Positions 55,187-64,000 of a stretch of 64,000 nt of DNA are shown in pieces (positions within the stretch are counted from its first letter, which is position 1; every line of letters starts with the position of its first letter). The stretch spans positions 62,001 through 126,000 of the forward strand of contig JASANG010003805.1 of the NCBI GenBank assembly GCA_030248215.1. The letters run 5' to 3'. Source of the DNA: Enoplolaimus lenunculus (taxonomy: Eukaryota; Nematoda; Enoplea; Enoplida; Thoracostomopsidae). A model generated the notes under the pieces. It was not told the DNA's origin. It did no database searches and saw only the letters and a list, made by a program, of their open reading frames with translations. Both the position numbers and the translations under genes were made by a program.

Positions 55187-55398
55187 TATATACTGCAAAA
55201 AATGATGAGTCAAATTGACTCTCTCCGAAATAGGCTCTACGGGACTACGCAAAACTGAGTCAAATTTGACTCCTCTAGATTCAAATTCGACTCACTCAGG
55301 CGCATGTTTGACTGTGGCGGAGTCGAATTTGATTCAGTTTGTGCAGTGCCGCAGACCTATTTCGGAGGGAGTCAATTTGACTCACCATTTTTACAGTA
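55187..55398. mobile_element. palindromic GAGTCAAATTGACTC MITE
   Basis: Ends TATACTGCAAAAAATGATG and the inverse CACCATTTTTACAGTATA, each followed by GAGTCAAATTGACTC and the CCGAAATAGG box. The centre has GAGTCAAATTTGACTCC and AATTCGACTCACTC. Ends in TA, as for Tc1/mariner-like targets. Half copies at 32190 and 63312. Confidence 0.85.
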
Positions 55399-55440
55399 TA
55401 TGTATATACTGTTCTTTTCTCCTACTACAAGCTAAAAACA

Positions 55441-56100
55441 ACTAAAATCGAAAAAAAAACAAAAAATAACAAATAATCGCTAACAAAACTAAAAAATAAC
55501 AAATATTCGCAAAAAAAGCAAAAAATAACAAATAACCGCTAACAGAACTAAAAAATAACAAATAATCGCAAAAAAACCAAAAAAATAAATAATCGCTAAC
55601 AAAACTAAAAAATAACAAAAAATCGCAAAAAACCAAAAAATAACAAATAATCGCTAACGAAACTAAGAAATAACAAATAATAGCAAAAAAACCAAAAATA
55701 ACAAATAATCCCTAACAAAACTAAAAAATAACAAATAATCGCTAACAAAACTAAAAAATAACAAATAATCGCAAAAAAACCAACAAATAACAAATAATCG
55801 CTAACAAAACTAAAAAATAACAAATATTCGCAAAAAAAGCAAAAAATAACAAATAACCGCTAACAGAACTAAAAAATAACAAATAATCGCAAAAAAACCA
55901 AAAAAATAAATAATCGCTAACAAAACTAAAAAATAACAAAAAATCGCAAAAAACCAACAAATAACAAATAATCGCTAACAAAACTAAAACATAACAAATA
56001 ATCGCAAAAAACCAAAAAATAACAAATAATCAATAACAAAACTAAAAAATAACAAATAATCGCAAGAAACCCAAAAATAACATATAATCGCAAAAAAAAT
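55441..56100. repeat. A-rich minisatellite with higher-order period
   Basis: Built of units of about 26-30 bp alternating CGCTAACAAAACTAAAAAA-TAACAAATAAT and CGCAAAAAAACCAAAAAATAAC. A longer block beginning at 55478 is repeated at 55799, a shift of 321 bp, with the same private variants (AAATATTCGC, AAATAACCGC, AACAGAAC). The minus frames across it encode only Phe/Leu/Tyr-rich low-complexity sequence and are not genes. Confidence 0.93.
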
Positions 56101-56471
56101 AACCCTTTTCTCGCGACAACGACAAACGTGAGCTGGTTGTAAGTGCTATAATTATTTAAAAAAACCACGGCTTGACTTTTATTAGTTTTTTCTATGATTT
56201 AAAATTGACCTTTTTTCATGGCGTCTGGCCAGGATGTCAGTGTGTTTACGACTCAGTTGGGCGTTGTTCTGCATTTGTTGTGCAACCACCTTTACCCATT
56301 TGTCGCATAGAGTAAATGTGAGTAACTCTTAGCGTAAAAATAAGACTACTTTTTAGTACTGAAAAAATGAATTTTAAAATTATTGACCCATAAAATTGGT
56401 CTTAGCACCAGCCTTCCGCAACCTCAAGCTGGTAAATTATCTTCGGCTTCACAACGCTGATATAAAAAATC
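56101..56471. other. no gene; TTAA-family scrap
   Basis: 56285-56335 (TTTACCCATTTGTCGCATAG..GTGAGTAACTC) resembles one end of that family. Confidence 0.45.
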
Positions 56472-56562
56472 CGCCCATGTTACTGTTAGTGGCGCAGCCG
56501 TTTTTATAGGAAACTATATTATTTATAAGTGAGGTTTTAGTTTAATTTTTTGCTTGGACTTT
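56472..56562. mobile_element. GGCC-B MITE, left end only
   Basis: CGCCCATGTTACTGTTAGTGGCG, then TTTATAAGTGAGGTTTTAG..TTTTTTGCTTGG. Confidence 0.5.
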
Positions 56563-56699
56563 GAAAAAATCTATATTGATCCACTGGGTCTGGAGTGAGC
56601 TAAAACTTACTATACGCCTACCCCTGCATTGAGATAAAACCTATTTTGTTTTGACGCACGTTGGCAGCAGCAACGCCATGCCAATGATGGTGCTGTACT

Positions 56700-56806
56700 G
56701 TTGATGACGTCCGGCGCCGTCCGTCACCGTGCGGCGCCGGCGTATGCGAATTTGCTTACGTACGAGAGCGTATGGTGACAGGCGGTGACGGACGGCACCG
56801 CAGGCC
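56700..56806. repeat. GC-rich inverted repeat
   Basis: GCGCCGTCCGTCACCG and its inverse CGGTGACGGACGGCACCG enclose about 60 bases including GCGGCGCCGGCG. A small MITE-like hairpin in AT-rich surroundings. Confidence 0.75.
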
Positions 56807-57140
56807 AAGTTTAGAGCCACCGTAAGCATTTGTGATTTTAAAAATAAAATTTTTGCCAGAAACAATTTTTTTGAAATTTTGTAATCTGCGGGAGTTTTTT
56901 GAAATTTTATATGAAAATTTCGTAGCTACGGTGAGTACGAAAACTAAAGCTAGAAAAATAGCACAACCTTATATATTTTTGGCAAATCTAATAACATGGA
57001 CTTTTTGACATTGGCGAGCGCAGTATAACCTGGATGGTGCATCACTTTCTATGTTTAGTTGGAACTTCCGCGTTTTCCGAGTTTACCAATAAATAACCTT
57101 CTTAAAATCTTTTCTTCGAATAAGAAAGAACTAGGTTCTC
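56807..57140. other. no recognisable gene
   Basis: 57005-57042 (GACATTGGCGAGCGCAGTAT..CTGGATGGTGCATCA) may be a decayed end of the 44050 element family. Confidence 0.45.
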
Positions 57141-57296
57141 AGGCCACTAGCCAGCTCACCTTGCTAAGGGGGCGAGAAAATTTACAGCAGAGCACAAGGG
57201 TTTTCAACGACTTACAAGCAAGGTTCAAAATATTTTAGGAGATAACATTTTTGAGGCGGGGTTGAGTCCCCCTGGCCACCCTTGGCTGACGGCCCA
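57141..57296. mobile_element. CCGTAGCC-type MITE
   Basis: CTCAGGCCACTAGCCAGCTC at the left and CCCTTGGCTGACGGCCCA at the right, with inverted inner words CACCTTGCTAAGG and ACGACTTACAAGCAAGG. Members are about 150-170 bp and lie at 18264, 19080, 28423, 28974, 35465 and 38239. Confidence 0.75.
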
Positions 57297-57355
57297 GTGG
57301 GTGCTTAAAAATTTATTACTACACGTTTTAAATTAAATCGATTCTTCACTAAAAC

Positions 57356-57555
57356 GGCCATGTAAAGTTCAGGGGCGGAACGTTTTTCTGTGGGACTAGA
57401 AAAGAGTAAGCGTAAGCTTTAGACTATTTTTTGCATGGCTTAGGCTTAGGTTTAAGAATATACTCATTCTTGCGGTTAGGCTTTAGACTTAGGCTTAGGC
57501 TTGCGCTTAGTAATATGTTTATTATACTGCTCCGCCCCTGTTCTTTACATTGGCC
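57356..57555. mobile_element. GGCC-A MITE with perfect 8-bp duplication
   Basis: GGCCATGTAAAGTTCAGGGGC at the left, CCTGTTCTTTACATTGGCC at the right, flanked by ACTAAAAC on both sides (57348-57355, 57556-57563). Confidence 0.92.
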
Positions 57556-57563
57556 ACTAAAAC

Positions 57564-58059
57564 TGTACAAAATGTGTTTCACACAGTCCTCGTGGGAAAT
57601 TTATCAGCTGATGCAATAAATAACACCCACAAATACAAACAGGAGCGAGCCCCCTCAAAAAGTTTAACTACCGTCGCCAGACTAAAAAAAGTGATATGTG
57701 TTTGCGATATATTTCGATATGAAACCTAAATTTAAAATGTATTTTTTTCAAGATTTATGCTGTTTTTAATTTTTAAACCTAAAATATTAAATCCGCCCAA
57801 TTCAGTTTATATATAAAAGTAGTATATTTTGAGATGGACCTTTTGTTTAGGAGAGTTGAATCAAATTAATTGGTTTGCTACATCTCTTTTGGGCGACGCC
57901 ACGGTTTCGAGAGAAGGTAATTTTTTAAAAGTTGCTAGGTTTTATTTTGGCTAGTGGCCCTTTAATAGGCTAGAGCATCTAGCTTCTACGGTCGAGTGGA
58001 AGTGCTAATCGCTACAGCAAATATTCATGTATCAAAGGGTTAAAATCTCTTGATCAATA
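57564..58059. other. no recognisable feature
   Basis: AT-rich, unassigned. Confidence 0.5.
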
Positions 58060-58195
58060 CATATGGGTGGGTGACCTTGGGTCTGAAAAAAATCGAATGT
58101 TTTAAAAATTCAAATTTCGACGCGAAATGATTAGAATAGGTCATGAGAATCTGGAATATGCAAAATTTTTTTTAAATCTGTTGTTTTTAAGCATA
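58060..58195. repeat. fragment of the 32981 foldback arm
   Basis: AAAATTCAAATTTCGACGCG, AATGATTAGAATAGGTCATG and AATATGCAAAATTTTT follow the right arm with many changes. Confidence 0.45.
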
Positions 58196-58252
58196 CTCCG
58201 GCTGGTTTAGAGAAAAACAATCCTCAACTTTACGCCCTGTAAATTATTATGT

Positions 58253-58318
58253 CATGAAAGCTTAGGCTTAAGTTTAGGAATATGTTTAATCTACAGTTAC
58301 GGCTGTAAAAGTAACATT
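58253..58318. mobile_element. GGCC-B MITE, right end only
   Basis: CTTAGGCTTAAGTTTAGG, TAATCTACAGTTACGG and CTGTAAAAGTAACATT. Confidence 0.55.
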
Positions 58319-58747
58319 TATTATGCTAAAAATAGTTTTTGGACTAGCTATATAACATTAAACAAATTTCGTGCATAGAAAGCAAACGTCTAATATTTTG
58401 GCCTACCTGTTTCGTACATTGGCCACTATTTTCTAGCTTGTTTTTGAGCTAAAGTCAACTCATTACTGAATAATGATCTAAGGGACACATTATAAACTAA
58501 TATTAGACCAGTCATTTGCTATATATCCTTTGCTATTGATAATAACGAGGAAAATTAGCTACGACCTTGGGTTTGGGATTTGGAATACCGAAAGCAGTAA
58601 ATTAAACTATGGCTAGAAAAAGGTGAAGTTTTGGCATCTTGAAATTAAAATTTTTGTCTGGTATTTATTGTGAGTATCCTAGTGGGGTCTCGGCAAACAT
58701 TTTTCGACTCGATCCACGCTTGACCCACTCAAAATAAAATTTTTTCA
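58319..58747. other. no recognisable feature
   Basis: 58405-58425 has a GGCC-A-like end (CTGTTTCGTACATTGGCC); otherwise unassigned. Confidence 0.45.
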
Positions 58748-58963
58748 CCCATGGGTATCAGAGCTGCACGCGACTCACGGTACCCGCAGATACGCGTGGG
58801 CTGGGTAAGCAGTCTTTGAGCAGGCATACCAGCGGGTAAAAAATAAAATGTCTGCGAGTAAAGCGCAGCGCGGGTAAGCAACTTTATCCACTTAATCCAC
58901 CCCTGACGGGTATACTCGAGTTAAAAACTTTTACCCGCGACCCATATTTAACTCTGGCGTGAA
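58748..58963. mobile_element. possible hAT-like MITE (CAGAG ends, GGGTA-rich)
   Basis: TCAGAGCTGCACGCGACTC at the left and AACTCTGGCG at the right; the interior is rich in ACCCGC/GCGGGTA words. A related stretch (ACCCACATC.., TTTACCCGCAGG) at 59187-59240 suggests a second remnant. Confidence 0.45.
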
Positions 58964-59958
58964 CTCTTACTAACATTTTTCAAAGGCCGTTACGGCCATT
59001 GCTTTCGTTAACGTTCGCACGAAATAAAAGGTTAATACAGCAAAATTGCAAACAACCCTAGTGATTAAAACACCGGAATATCTGCAAGAAACAGCTTAGG
59101 TTTTATACATTAACTTATAAAATTTGGAACGAGTGAAGCCTGATAATTTATGATTCTCGTATTACAACTCTATACTCCCGTTGGTTGACCCACATCTCAA
59201 GAACATTACCCAACACACGTTTACCCGCAGGTTGGGCCCCACACTGCCCCATATATTGATGGATCAGAATGCGTGAAAACCGCAATATTCTTCGGTAAAT
59301 GTGTAAATTAATATGCTTTAAAGTGTATTTTTAAATGTAAAAAATGTTGTTTAATTTGCATCGCTCGGTCTAAATATTTTTGCCGGGCATGAATTTCAAC
59401 TATTTTTAATCCTAATGATCTCGTTACATCGAATTCTGATGTGATCGCTTGATACTCTCAACTTGAACTACCGCATCGTTTCCTGCAGACACAGAGTTAT
59501 TTTCTGCATTTTTCATTTTTTTAAAATTTATATAATTTGAATAGGTTAGTTGTAACAAATTTAAAATGCTATTACTGCCAATCAATTCCGACCATCTTTG
59601 ACACTCGCATAGAAAAGTTACCATTTCCAACCAATGGTAAAATTAATCGTTTAGAATTTACACTCTTTAACAAGAGTATGCAGCTCTTGGGGTTCCGTAT
59701 GGTACAAAATGTACCACTGGGCGTTGTGATTTTGGCCGACTTCATCCTATTTAGAACGGATCTCTATCTTATGCAATACCCCTAAATTAAGCTATAAGTG
59801 GAGCATTTTTGATGCCGGATGCATACTGTGCCATTAATATTCGCACACGTTTTACCCCCTCTAAATAAGGGAGACAGTCTAAAACGCAACGCGTGCAGCG
59901 TACATTTTGTGCCATGGGAAACCCCAGGAGTTGCATACTCTTGTATCATGCGCTCTTG
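58964..59958. other. no supported gene
   Basis: A 68-codon minus frame (59424-59630) ends in a plausible hydrophilic tail (NNSVSAGNDAVVQVESIKRS), but no family, promoter or splice partner is evident. Confidence 0.4.
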
Positions 59959-59966
59959 ACGTTACC

Positions 59967-60185
59967 GGCCGATGTAAAGAACAGGGATGGAACAGTGTTA
60001 TAAGCATATTCCTAAACTTAAGCCTAAGCCTAAGTGTAACCCTAAACGTAAGAATGAGCGTATTCCTTGGCCCATGCCTAAACCTAAGCATAAACCAAGC
60101 AAAAACATTATAGTCTAAAGCTTTTCTACATTCTCTTTTCTAGTCCCACACAAAAACGTTCCGCCCCCTGATCTTTACATGGGCC
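59967..60185. mobile_element. GGCC-A MITE upstream of the host gene
   Basis: GGCCGATGTAAAGAACAGGG at the left, CCCTGATCTTTACATGGGCC at the right. Flanks ACGTTACC and AAGTTACC are an 8-bp duplication with one change. It lies 160 bp before the ATG of the gene at 60346. Confidence 0.88.
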
Positions 60186-60345
60186 AAGTTACCAGTGACG
60201 TTTGTGTTTGTTCTGATCGAAATGTGAATGAAATATCTGGTTTTATATTTTTTTAGATTTGTCAAAGTTTAATTTTAATACTAATTATACATCAATTTGC
60301 CTGGACCGGTTGGCTTTCTCAGTTTGAACTTACCCCGTTTAACCA

Positions 60346-60606
60346 ATGGCTGATTCTATCATCAACGTCGCATCAATAGCTGCTACCGCTATCACTGATA
60401 CTAACGTTTGCCCTGATCAAAAAAGCGTCGAATTCTGTCGAGGACCGGTTGAATCGGAACGCTCCGTCGATGTTGACACCAGGCCTCGCTCAATTTTAAA
60501 GTCATCTCCAAGACTTTCAGGCGTCCAAGGTCGAAAATACGACAGCAAGCGTGCGTCGTCGGCAAGTCTGTCAAAACAACGAAAAGTGTCGTCGCATTCG
60601 CGTAAG
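60346..60606 (+). CDS. exon 1 of the probable host gene
   Basis: Opens MADSIINVASIAATAI after CCAATGG, giving G at +4. Codon composition and hydrophilic Ser/Lys/Arg-rich content (KRASSASLSKQRKVSSHSRK) differ from the low-complexity frames elsewhere in the window. Without splicing the frame would stop four codons past the donor. No TATA box can be assigned. Confidence 0.6.
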
Positions 60607-61556
60607 GTAAAGCTGTAGTGAATTTATTGATTTTTCGCTATCGGAGGATAGTTTTTGTGTTTCGAAATTGTACAACTTGTCAAATGTTAAGTGTAGCGAC
60701 CAGTGTAAAGATTAGGGGCGGAACGTTTTGGTGCGAGACTAGAATAGAATAAGGTTAAGCGTTAGACTAACTTTTTTGCTTGGCTTAAGGCTTAGGATTA
60801 GGAATAAACTCATTCTTACGCTTTAGGCTTAGGCTTACGCTGAGTCTTAGGAATAAGCTGAAAATACTGTTTTGCCCTTGTTCTTTACATTGGCCAGGTT
60901 AGCAGATAAAAAATTGATATTTTAAAACTTTCAAATTACGCTGACGACGAAACATTTTTTTGAACTTTTGTTGAATTGCGCCGTATTTCTTCAGGTATAT
61001 TTGGATATAGAGCCTATTGTAAGCTTCAAATTTAAAAGGCTGGTGGGTTCACACGAAGGTCCTCCAGGAGAGAACATATGGGGGGTGGATAGAGCGGATA
61101 TATCACCTGTAATTTTTGGAAAAAGCTCCCAAAATAGCACTTTTGCAGAAAGTGGAATATTCTTCAGAGATCAGAAAATTTTATCGCTTGCCACGCTTGC
61201 TAAGAGAAAACATTTTGAGATGCAATTTTCCAGTCCTAAAATGAAATGCCATCTAAGCCCTTGCTCGCCTCGAGGGCGGATCCGGGGGGGAGTGTATCCC
61301 CCACCAGCTGCAGAGTGTAATTATTTTCAGGGCTAAAACCAACGTAAGCTATAATGGCAGTTATGGTGATTTTTAAAAATGCGGGGAAAAATGAGGGCAT
61401 TGCATACATATATACGGTGTATATATACTAATATTTAACATTTTCCGCTTGTACATCCGCCCACCAGGAATTTCTGGATCAGCCACTTGCTCGCCTAAGT
61501 CTAAAAAGATGCCTAAACTAAGCCCGAGCAAACAACCTAATGTTTGTTCCCCCTAA
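60346..61556 (+). CDS. probable two-exon host gene, serine/proline-directed basic protein
   Basis: Exon 1 is 60346-60606 (87 codons, ATG to AAG, donor AAG|GTAAAG). Exon 2 starts at 60995 after the acceptor TTTCTTCAG and is in the same phase (0/0). Exon 2 reads 92 codons to 61270, where a 218-bp MITE is inserted. With the MITE and one copy of its 8-bp duplication left out, the frame goes on for 19 codons (KSKKMPKLSPSKQPNVCSP) to TAA at 61554-61556, giving 198 residues. As the DNA stands, the frame runs 21 codons into the MITE and stops at 61334-61336, giving about 200 residues. I do not recognise the family. Visible: RPRSILKSSP (61% of exon 1 onward is hydrophilic by eye), an SILK word like the protein phosphatase 1 docking motif, and several Ser-Pro sites with following Lys (SSPKMK, CSPKSKK), the CDK-type pattern. 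A nuclear or cell-cycle role is only a guess. The 388-bp intron contains a GGCC-A MITE. Confidence 0.6.
60698..60897. mobile_element. GGCC-A MITE inside the intron
   Basis: GACCAGTGTAAAGATTAGGGG at the left, CCTTGTTCTTTACATTGGCC at the right; TTAGGC-type core. It makes up about half of the 388-bp intron. Confidence 0.85.
60995..61270 (+). CDS. exon 2 of the probable host gene, 5' part
   Basis: Follows a pyrimidine-rich acceptor (GTATTTCTTCAG). Encodes VYLDIEPIVSFKFKRLVG, then HEGPPGENIWGVDRADISPV, then TLAKRKHFEMQFSSPKMK, up to CHLSPCSP, where the MITE begins. No domain recognised. Confidence 0.6.
61271..61488. mobile_element. hAT-like MITE inserted in a coding exon
   Basis: Ends CGAGGGCGGATCCGGG and TTTCTGGATCAGCCACTT are the CAGTGGCGGATCC family. 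The 8-bp duplication GCTCGCCT lies at 61263-61270 and 61489-61496. The interior (AAAACCAACGTAAGCTATAA..) is shared in inverse orientation with the copy at 62592, so it is a distinct subfamily. Confidence 0.9.
61497..61556 (+). CDS. displaced 3' end of exon 2
   Basis: In the frame of the upstream exon this piece encodes 19 residues with SP and KSKK words and ends in TAA. Separated from the rest of the exon by the MITE. Confidence 0.55.
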   Translation, partial: KSKKMPKLSPSKQPNVCSP

Positions 61557-61717
61557 AATCTCTATTGTTTGACTGAATGAGGCTTTCAAGACCATCGAGC
61601 GAGTTTTAGCTATGTTTTCTCGGAACACCCAATTAATGAGATTCTGAGTCGGTTCAATTTTTTGTTATAATCAGAACTTTCGTTGTGAAAAACAACCTTT
61701 ATTATATCACTGTACCC
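61557..61717. other. possible 3' untranslated region
   Basis: Follows the ancestral stop. No AATAAA is seen before the next MITE, so the transcript end is unknown. Confidence 0.3.
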
Positions 61718-62073
61718 ATCGGCAGATCCAAGATGGCGCTCCACCCAAGCCATGGCCAACAAGTATTTGATGCCCTTACCTTTATATTATATTATATTAT
61801 ATTATATTATATATATATTTATAAATAAATATACTAAAATTGTGTTTGGCTTCTTTGTGTTTTTTGACTATTATATGGGCCGGTCCTCCCGGAAAATTTT
61901 TGCCTCCCTAGAAAATTTTCACCTTTGCTTCTAAATAATCCAAAGCCCTTCACATGCCCCTCGAGCAATATGTTTAGCCCTTCTCCTAGCAAGGTGAGCT
62001 GGCTACAGGTCCGCTATTATATAATGTGCGGCCTTTCCGTCAAAAATTGTTCGCTCCACCATTGTATACCTGC
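61718..62073. mobile_element. mosaic: hAT-like end, TATTA microsatellite, CCGTAGCC-type MITE
   Basis: CGGCAGATCCAAGATGG at the left is a GGATCC-family end. 61783-61812 is a TATAT/TATTA run. 61877-62012 is a CCGTAGCC-type copy (GGGCCGGTCCTCCCGG .. CTAGCAAGGTGAGCTGGCTAC). CGCTCCACCATTGTATA near 62065 may be the far end of the first element. Confidence 0.5.
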
Positions 62074-62282
62074 GTTTCGTGTAACAGACGTGTTTGTGAT
62101 GTCTCTGGGTTGCTACGGAAATTACAAATCTCGCTACGTTAACGCTACAAAGCGTAAAGGTCTTAGTGAACCTAAACCTAAATACGAACGAACCTTATGT
62201 TTTGTTACCATCTGAGATTGTGTTTATTTTTGTTACATAAAAAACAGTTTTACGTGTATCAGACAAAACACGCTTTTTTCGC
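62074..62282. other. no recognisable feature
   Basis: A 96-codon plus frame (61925-62215) begins inside the MITE; not called. Confidence 0.45.
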
Positions 62283-62520
62283 GAATAGAATATACTACGA
62301 GCAACTCAGCGCACATTCTGTTCGCGAAATAAATACAAAATGACCAGTGTTTAACAATTATTACACGTATGCGCAGTATGAAATGTACACAGTGCTTGAG
62401 AGTGACTTCGGGTTTAAGCGTGAAGCTCTTGCAGTCGAGCGATGATGGTAAACGCCTCCCATACGATCGAGCATTGAAGTTCGAGTTTTAGTTTTAAAAG
62501 CTGTTTGATGTGAAAATTGC
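62283..62520. mobile_element. TTAA-family MITE, old copy
   Basis: GAATATACTACGAGCAACTCAGCGC, TGTTTAACAATTATTACACG, then GTGAAGCTCTTGC..GAGCGATGATGGTAA and TGAAGTTCGAGTTTTAG. Order as in 52940 with many changes; the TTAA ends are lost. Confidence 0.6.
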
Positions 62521-62591
62521 ACCCTCACGTCATGACGCAAATCACAGCATTGACTTGTAGTCAAGTTGACGATAACATCATTAGCGTTAAA

Positions 62592-62867
62592 CAGCGGCAG
62601 ATCTAGAAATTCCTGCTTTGGGGATGCAGAAGTGGAAAATGTTAAGTATTGGTTGGTATATACATACATATATATGTATATATTTACGTATATATGTATG
62701 CAATAGACTCATTAAAGGGATGTTTGCATAAACTTCTAGCCAATGATCTCTTGGTTGTTACTAGGACGAAGAGATTTTTTGTTCTTTATTTACATTTTCA
62801 AAAATCGCCATATCTGCCATTATAGCTTACGTTGGTTTTAACCCTCATCCCCACTGGATCCGCCTTT
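62592..62867. mobile_element. hAT-like MITE, same subfamily as 61271 in reverse
   Basis: CAGCGGCAGATCTAGAAATTCC at the left and CACTGGATCCGCCTTTG at the right; TTATAGCTTACGTTGGTTTT is the inverse of the interior of 61271-61488. Confidence 0.75.
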
Positions 62868-63311
62868 GACGTTGAGACAAATAATTTCAACTAAGCTTAT
62901 CATATGGTTCATTGTTGGAAGTTTTCACTATTTTTGTTATTATGTCGTTGCAGTGCCGAGACTAGCACAATTCCCATGCTACTGAGAGAACCGACTGTTC
63001 ACTCCATGGGCCTGTACAGTAGACTAAACAGCTTTCAAAGCCTAAAAGTCTAAGTCTAAGCGTTGAAAAAAGGCGTAAGCCTATGCCCAAGCAAAATATA
63101 ACCTAAACGTTTTGTACTTAGTAATGTCCAACCTACAATTTGTATTGTTTTAACAACCGCAAAGCTGTAATGTTCTGATCCTGGGGCTACAAATCAACTT
63201 CCACTACAACTTTTATCGCTTGTATGATATGAAAAATTTTAACTGCTAATGAATTATAATCTAAGCATAATTTTAACTGTATCCTAAGCCTATAAAAGCC
63301 AATGCTTTAGC
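62868..63311. other. unassigned, with a GGCC-A core fragment
   Basis: 63008-63110 (GCCTGTACAGTAGAC..GTCTAAGTCTAAGCG..GCGTAAGCC) looks like a degraded GGCC-A core; the rest is unrecognised. Confidence 0.45.
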
Positions 63312-63416
63312 ATCGAATTTGACTCTGGCGGAGTCGAATTTTGACTCAGTTTGTGTAGTCAGGAAAAGCCTATTTCCAAGAGAGTGAATTTGACTCCCCA
63401 ATTTTTGCAGTGTATT
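63312..63416. mobile_element. GAGTCAAATTGACTC-type MITE, half copy
   Basis: GACTCTGGCGGAGTCGAATT, GTAGTCAGGAAAAGCC and CCCCAATTTTTGCAGTGTA. Very like 32190-32312; the two share the same truncation side. Confidence 0.75.
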
Positions 63417-64000
63417 GACGACCGTCGAATCGTTGAGTAGATACAATTTAGGATTACAAGTTGTTATTTGACGAGCTGTCGGACGACCAATTGTTGTGAT
63501 ACCTTTTAATGTAAGCTATGTTTTACACATCACGTTGTGTTATTAAGTAGTTTCTAAAGCTAAAATCTCTTCACACTTTGAAGTGAGTGGTTTTCAATGA
63601 GACGCTGGCCGCATTGCTTTACCACCGTTCGGATAATTTAGGTATTTGTAGTTTTAGAGTTTTTTCAAAATAGTTTCCAAACGAGATCTGGAAGTTTAAG
63701 CCTAAGAATAAATCTATGCATTAGCGTAAATCTTAGCTTAAAATGTGGAGCTAAACATTAACATATAAGCGAAAACCTAAAGTTAGCAACGAAATGAGAA
63801 GGTTTGGCCAACTTATTGGGTCTTTTAATAATACACACAGTAAAAGTAATTTGAAATTTATTCAAAAACGTATTTTCAGTAATAAAACTGAAAAGTTTTT
63901 GTGATATTTAAAACAAATTTTTCTAAAAATAACAGGAAAACGTTTATTTCTTACTTTAATACAATGATTTTCAGACTTTTACTTCAAAACGTTTTTCGAC
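63417..64000. other. no recognisable gene
   Basis: 63693-63775 has degraded GCCTAAG words. The sequence from 63880 (CTGAAAAGTTTTTGTGATATTTAA) resembles 24840-24930, so a further dispersed repeat may begin here. Confidence 0.45.

Noticed and set aside
55441-56168. Chain of minus-strand frames of 64-80 codons rich in Phe/Leu/Tyr, resembling membrane proteins
   Set aside because: They are translations of the A-rich minisatellite and share its period; not genes.
59424-59630. 68-codon minus frame with a hydrophilic tail
   Set aside because: No partner exon, start context or family; could be chance.
61925-62215. 96-codon plus frame after the host gene
   Set aside because: Starts inside a CCGTAGCC-type MITE and shows no splice signal linking it to the gene at 60346.

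Overview
This is a eukaryotic, almost certainly invertebrate animal, intergenic window: AT-rich, dense in small transposons, with one probable two-exon host gene and one long LTR element. The species cannot be named from the sequence. A CsRn1-clade Gypsy element, piggyBac-like and hAT-like miniature elements (MITEs) and a splice-consensus intron all fit a metazoan. The TTAGGC-rich repeats recall nematode telomeres, but here they lie inside transposons, so they are not evidence for a nematode. No bacterial genes, rRNA, CRISPR array or complete DNA transposase was found.

Layout. 1-11 kb: fragments, one tRNA-derived SINE and a cluster of TTAA-flanked MITEs carrying a tRNA-like segment, one split by another transposon (7715-8667). 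12-14.4 kb: two TA-flanked MITEs, one swollen by about 19 copies of a 55-bp repeat, the other holding a TTAA element. 14-25 kb: scattered hAT-type MITEs and an ATT microsatellite. 25.8-26.5 kb: a 29-bp minisatellite. 26-45 kb: more MITEs, a foldback element (32981-33515), a hAT MITE with a perfect 8-bp duplication (40986-41169) and a 960-bp TIR element with a TTA duplication (44050-45009). 45.9-51.1 kb: a Gypsy/CsRn1 LTR retrotransposon that looks whole and young. 52.5-53.6 kb: a three-level nest of MITEs. 55.4-56.1 kb: an A-rich minisatellite with a 321-bp higher-order period. 60.3-61.6 kb: the probable host gene, with one MITE in its intron and another in its last coding exon.

The commonest repeats are two hAT-like MITE families (called GGCC-A and GGCC-B here). 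Both start GGCC(A/C)ATGT, both make 8-bp target duplications, and both are filled with degenerate TTAGGC/GCCTAA runs.

The strongest leads are four. (1) A PWWP-like domain lies at the C-terminal end of the Gypsy integrase, with a 2A-like motif in its Gag. (2) The same element ends in an inverted LTR copy yet is flanked by a 5-bp target duplication. (3) Two MITE families have telomere-like cores. (4) A TTAA-type MITE family carries a tRNA-like pol III promoter segment. The host gene whose last exon was split by a MITE with an exact 8-bp duplication is the best support for real coding sequence here.
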